64,000 nucleotides of DNA from Thereva unica (taxonomy: Eukaryota > Arthropoda > Insecta > Diptera > Therevidae). The notes below the pieces were generated by a model, which was not told the origin of the DNA, searched no databases, and worked only from the letters and a program-made list of their open reading frames with translations. A program made the position numbers and the translations under genes. How positions within the stretch are numbered: position 1 is the first letter of the stretch; every line of letters starts with the position of its first letter. The DNA lies in contig OX465281.1 of NCBI GenBank assembly GCA_949987705.1, positions 99,914,326-99,978,325 on the forward strand, written 5' to 3'. This document shows positions 39,801 through 45,800 of the stretch, piece after piece.

Positions 39801-42800
39801 TGTTGGAACACCAAGAATAGAAGGTGTTTAGATCTGCTTGCAGAAGTTTGCAATCCTCTATACTCCTTATGTGGCGATACAGTTTGATGTCATCAGCGTA
39901 AATAAGGATTTTACAGTGCCTTAGCAGGGTAACAATATCGTCAATTGATAAAATAAAAAGAAGGGGGCCAAGATGACTGCCTTGTGGAACTCCAGAGGAC
40001 GCTTCGATGTTCTTCGATTTGACTCCGCGGAATAGAACCTGGTAGGTTCTATCGGCTAAGTACGACTGGAACCAATCCACAAGGGCATGAGGAAAGCCTA
40101 ATTTCTTTAGTTTAAGAACTATAATAGAGTGGGAGAGCTTGTCGAAAGCCTTACTAAAATCTGTATAGACACAGTCAGTCAAAGCTTCTAATTGTGTGTG
40201 AAGAGAACTCCAGTAAATTAGTGATAGTGGAACGGGCTGCAAGAAAACCATGTTGGTTTGTTGAGATAAGCCTCTTGCAGATAGGGGCGATAGCAGAATA
40301 AATAATAGATTCGAAGAGTTTTGGTATAGACGATAACTTTGCAATTGGCCTATAATTAGATATTTCGTTTTTACAGCCTTTCTTATGGACAGGTATTATA
40401 AAAGAGTTCTTCCATAAGGTTGGGAAGCGCCCTTTATTTAGGGATTTTTGAAATAAACATAGAAGAGGAGACAGTAGGGCCCCTGCATAGGATTTTAGAA
40501 CAGCTGGAGGGACTCCATCAGGGCCGGACGAAAAATCTTGTGGAAGTTCATTTATATGTTTCGAGATATCATCCCTGGTTATAGACAAGGAAAAGTTTTG
40601 AGCCGTTTGGATTGCATTGATATGTCGAAAATTATCTTCATCTGGTTGGAATACAGAGGACGAGAAAGATTTGAGGAAGAACGATGCAAAATTTTCACAA
40701 ATTTCGGCTGGATTAGAACTAAGGGAGTTCTCGTATTGCATGGTGTAAGGGTAATTATCAACTTTTTTCTTTGTGTTGATAAATTGAAAGAATGCTCTGG
40801 GATCACCATACACTTCACCTTCCATGCTGTTCATGGCATCTAAAGCTTCATTTAATTGCAATCTACTTTTGAGGTTCCGTGTAAAAGTCCAACCTATGAA
40901 TTTAAGACTCGTAACATTTTGAACAATGTTGTTGTCTAAGCTGAGATTAATTTGTTTGGATGTACCAAGGAACATGGCTTTAGATTTATTAAAGTTATTA
41001 TTAACTTCTTTTTCTGAGCAATGTTATAAAAGGCATTTAGGGCCAGTTGGAGCTTTGACTCAACAATGATTGAGGAGTCGCCAGCAGCGATTATACAGAA
41101 GTCGTCGGCAAATTGAAAGATATCTACATCCCAAATTGTGGGATCATGAAGTGAAGCCGAGTAAAGGTTGAACAGAATGGGACTTAGCGAACTGCCTTGA
41201 GGTAGTCCCCCAGGAGCACCCCTAGTGACACCATGAAGTGTGAGAACTCTATTTCTAAAGAAATTTGTAATCCATTGAATATAAGAAAGAGGGATCCCAA
41301 AGCCTAAAAGAGTTGAGTATAAAATAGAGAGATCAACTCTATCGTAGGCGTTGTCAAGATCCAAGGCTAAAAAGGCCACAAACTTGTGCATTTTCTTCAT
41401 GTGAATAATAGTTTGATGAATGGAGCCCAAGCAAGTTGAGGCTGATCTGCCCTTCCTATAAGCAGAGGAATTGATTGGAAGAAAATTGTTGGATTCAATT
41501 AGATTACTAATATGGTTTTTAATGAAAATGTTTATCAACTTCATGGGAACACATATGAGGGAGATGGGTCTGTAACTTGATAAGAACAAGGGGTTTTTGC
41601 CTCCTTTGAGAAGAGGAAAGATCTTGATTGTAAGCCACTCTTCAGGAAGGTTACCGGAAATAAAGGTGTTTTTCAAAAAGGAGACCAGGGCATTCATTCC
41701 ACTAGGAGGTAAATTTTGAATCATCTGGAAGGTTATCCTATCTTGACCTGCAGCCGATCTCGCGACTTTGTTTTTTAGGATCTTTTGTAAGTCCGAGACT
41801 GACCAATTAACTAAAGAGTTAGAGGTAATGGGGTTAAGGTCAGGAATAAAGGAAGGGGTCGTGAGAGAAGCTCGAGATAACTGTTAGCTGATAATTGATT
41901 GGTAAAAAACTCACTGTTGTGCTGCCTATCCTTGAATCGTTTGATGATGTTCCAGAACTTGCCAATTTGAGCTCTGTGACAGAGTTCATCGATAAAGTTG
42001 GACCAGGAGTCCTTCTTCGCCTTCTTTTTTGCTCTCATAAAGAGGGTATTTAATCTACTGTGCTCCAAAAGGTCAGCAGCGTTCTTGAACCTGTAATATT
42101 TGGCCAAGGCAGCAGATTTTAAACGAAAGAGTCTAAGAAGCACAGAATTCCACCACGATTTAGGGGTAAGGGAGATATTCTTGCCAGAGCAGGTGAAGGT
42201 AGCTTGATCGATGATGCCAGAGATCCTATCCATGATGCAAGGGTAATCAGCCTCCGAAAGCTCAAGCCTTTTTAAATCCATTATAACTTTCGAGTTTGAA
42301 ATTAATTGTTTCGATGGCTCTAGGATTTTTACCGCACTTATTTCAGTGATTAAGGGAATATGTGGACTACCACATAGGGAGATAAGCTTGGAATTGCCTT
42401 TAAAACTGTAGTCCGAGAAATTGGAAAAAATAAGATCTATTACAGAGTTTGATGAGTTAACCTTTCTGGGGATGCACGTAGGCATTCCATTGTTCTGATT
42501 TGTGAAGCCTGAGCTGGACATAAGATCAGCCAGGATTGGCCCCGTCTATTAGTAATGTTATTCCCCCATCGAATGTTTCTCGCATTGAAATCGCCAAGGA
42601 TAATGGACCTCTGTGAGTTGTTGGCGACATTTGCTAAATTGGAAATGGATTTTTTAAATTGAGTATTACTTAACCCATGTTCCGCATAGGTAGAGAAAAT
42701 TGAAGAGTTGACATCTAAATTAGTGATAGTGATTGAGCATGAATTCAGCATATTTTGAAATTTGTATTACTTGAAGGTAATATTTTTTTTTATTATAATG

Positions 42801-45800
42801 GCTGTATGTACCTCCAAAGCCATCATGTCAATCTTTTCTAATGATGTTATAGTTGCGAATTTTAACTTGGATAGATGGCATCAACCAATTTCCCACTGCA
42901 ACAAAAATGTCAATTTTGTTGAGATTTAAGAATAACTCAATTTCATCAAGGTTTTTAGTGAAACTTTGAACATTTAATAGTTGGATTTTTAACATTCTAC
43001 TGTCTTGTCAACCGAAATTTTGCCATCTGTATTTTTGATCCATTCCATTGTCAGTTTTTTTAATGTGTTTCTCGTGAACTCAGAGATTAGGTGCCTTTGA
43101 GTGTCATTATCAAACATTTGATGTGATAGCTTCTCTGATTCTCTCTCAAAGTTGCGGACTACACCTTTTCCAATTCTAATTCAGAAAGTATCAATTGTAA
43201 TTCCGAAAGTATCAATTGTACTTCAGATTAGTCAATTGTTTTTCAGAAAGTATCAATTGTAATTCAGATTGGTCAATTGTAATTCAGAAAGTATCAATTG
43301 TAATTCAGAAAGTATCAATTGTAATTCAGAAAGTATCAATTGTAATTCAGAAAAATTCAACACTCATCCAATTGCAGCAATTTCTGCAACAGGAATTTTA
43401 TGTATGGAACGCAGAAGATTTTAATTTGCTTCACAGCTAGCCCAACATTCGCTTTAACATCGTTTGCACGAAATGGATTATCTACTGAAAGACTTTTAGA
43501 GATTGCATCAGATAACACAACTTAGCATTGAAACAGTAATAATGGGACGATATCATGCATGATGGAGTCACAACACTATTAAAGCCTGTCCCACTATATA
43601 TGGTTCGAAAGTGTGGACATTGAAAAACGAAGACGAAGCATTGGTAGGAAGATTCGAATGGAAAATCCTTCTTTGTACTTTGGTCAATTTACTACATCAA
43701 TAAGTTGAATATTGAAATTTTCTGAATTACAATTGATACTTTCTGAATTACAATTGACAAATCTGAATTACAATTGATACTTTCTGAAATACAATTGACT
43801 AATCTGAATTACAATTGATACTTTCTGAATTACAATTCACTAATCTGAATTACAATTGACGCTTTCTGAATTACAATTGGAAAAGGTGTAGTTCGATTAT
43901 GGGGCGATTTTGAGGTGGGAATACACATGGTTGTGGGCTAACCACCTGTCTCGACTCGTGGGAGGGAATTTTTTGCTTTACTACATTGGCAAACAATAGA
44001 GAGGGTGAAGGTCTAATTCCTGGGGGTGAGGGGTTTCTCGACAAGACATCCTGCTGAGGATGGTATTTCTGCGTTTTGTGAGCCCTTTTCCTGGTGTTTA
44101 AGATCCTCCAGGCGTCATGCCTGTTATAATTGCCTTGCGGCATAATCTTGGTGACTTCCTTCTCTTTGAGCCACGTAGGACAGGATCTGTCATATGAAGC
44201 ATGAGGTCCCCCACAGTTTACACACAGCTCCTTGTTTTTACACTGTCTCCCAGCCTGACACTTAGCGTTCGCACATCTCCCACAAGCTCCGCTCGTTGAT
44301 TTGCATATTTTACCAATATAACCAAATCTTTGGCATTTGTAGCATCTTATGGGTGACGGAACGAATTTGTTGACTTTTAATACATTGAAGTGCAACATCA
44401 GTTTATCGGGAATTTTCTTCCCCCTCACAAAGATTTTAATTTTGTTGGTTCTGAACCAACTACGAGTGTCCGACTCAGGGTTTCTCCACATAATTCGAAA
44501 AACCTTTAGAAATTTGTGGGATGGAAAAAAATTATACAAAGAATCAAAAAGAAAAATTCCTGATTTCACCCAGATTCCGAAATATAATTGAAATCACAAA
44601 AAAAAAACAATTTCACAATTCATAAAGGAACAACTTAACACAAAAACTATTTTTAATGCAACACTAATTTTTTGTGACCGTCCTCGTCTAGATCCAAACA
44701 GAGAGTGTAGTGTGTTCAAACTATTTATGTATTTCAAGTTCTTTAAGAGATAAAGAAAATGTAGATAATTGCACAATAACTTAATTTATCTGAGAATCTA
44801 TTACCAGTAACTTCTATTTAAACTTTATAAATACTTACACTTGCAATTGGAATACCTTGTAGTGAACCTTCATGAATGAAACCGTAAGTTTCTGAGCAAG
44901 ACTTGATATTAGGAAGTATATGTTCTGGAATTTTAAAAAAATTACAAAGTCTTTTATCCCATTTAACTGTCTCTAAGCTCATGAGCATCGTGTACGCTGC
45001 ATTTGTAACATCTGTTAAGTGAATTCCCCCATCTAATCCACCGGTGAGATTCTAATAGAAAAACATATAAAATCGTATTGCATTAATAAGTTAAAATTTC
45101 TTTTACCCAGATGATCCACGTATCTAGTGTTCCAAATAAACAATCTTGTTTTAAAATACATTCTTTTGCACTTGGAATATTGTCGATAAGCCATTTTATT
45201 TTAAGAGCACTAAAGCACGGGCTTAGGGGTAAACCGCAAACAGATTTTAAATAATTCTGATTTTCTTTGATTCCACCTAGAATGCCTTTTAATGTTGATG
45301 CTGTCCTTGTGTCAGACCAAGCTGAAATTGAAAATGGGATTTTTATTTTTCAATCTTTTTAACATGTAATAACTGAATGGAAAAATGCTGGAAAAATTCT
45401 TAGAATTTATGTTCGAACAGTGGCATCAGACTGGACCGAGAACGCCACGATAATGTGGAGTGGGCCTTATATTTACCAAGCCGAATAAAACTTATATATA
45501 AAGTGCACGAGTTTCTCCACGACTATCGCACAGGGCAATTTCAATGAATATTTACAGAAAGGAATGTATTTTTCTAGTGTCAATAGCTTTTGCTTTTTTT
45601 TATTTTATTTGAAAATCTAAGCTCATGTATAACCTTTATACTACAACTCCGCCGTCTTTCACCTCATGGTGCAATGTTTAGTAGTAAGCTTAGCTCGAAA
45701 ATAGAAAAAGGATATGACTGGTTAAGGGTATAGTCTGGAGGATGCATGAGGAGGGGCAGTGAACCCCGTGTTTGAACTCTTTGGTTTTAAATATGCGGAT

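Larger units (their letters stand above)
37681..44600 (-). mobile_element. I-group LINE with RNase H, minus strand, carrying two insertions
   Basis: ORF1 (zinc-knuckle protein) lies at about 43000-44569 and ORF2 at 37737-42990. ORF2 has endonuclease, RT and C-terminal RNase H. It is interrupted by a LINE-1-family copy (38943-40825) and, in ORF1, by a foldback element (43158-43892). It is sense with respect to the kinase gene that contains it. The exact 5' and 3' ends were not found. Confidence 0.82.
6841..44838 (-). other. Giant (37,998 bp) phase-0 intron of the kinase-family gene
   Basis: The donor is gtaagt (44838-44833) and the acceptor ttttccag (6841-6848), read on the minus strand. Every other intron of the gene is 52-59 bp except one of 2.0 kb. 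This intron is filled by retrotransposons in both orientations, nested several deep. Gypsy, both head-to-tail LINEs and BEL are antisense to the gene; the I-type LINE and its nested LINE are sense. The protein is continuous across the junction ('GIPIAS' to 'AMGDQP'). Confidence 0.85.

Noticed and set aside
43190..43365. Regular 21-bp repeats resembling a CRISPR array
   Set aside because: The units are contiguous without unique spacers, are mirrored at 43720-43892, and lie in insect DNA; they are the arm of a foldback element.
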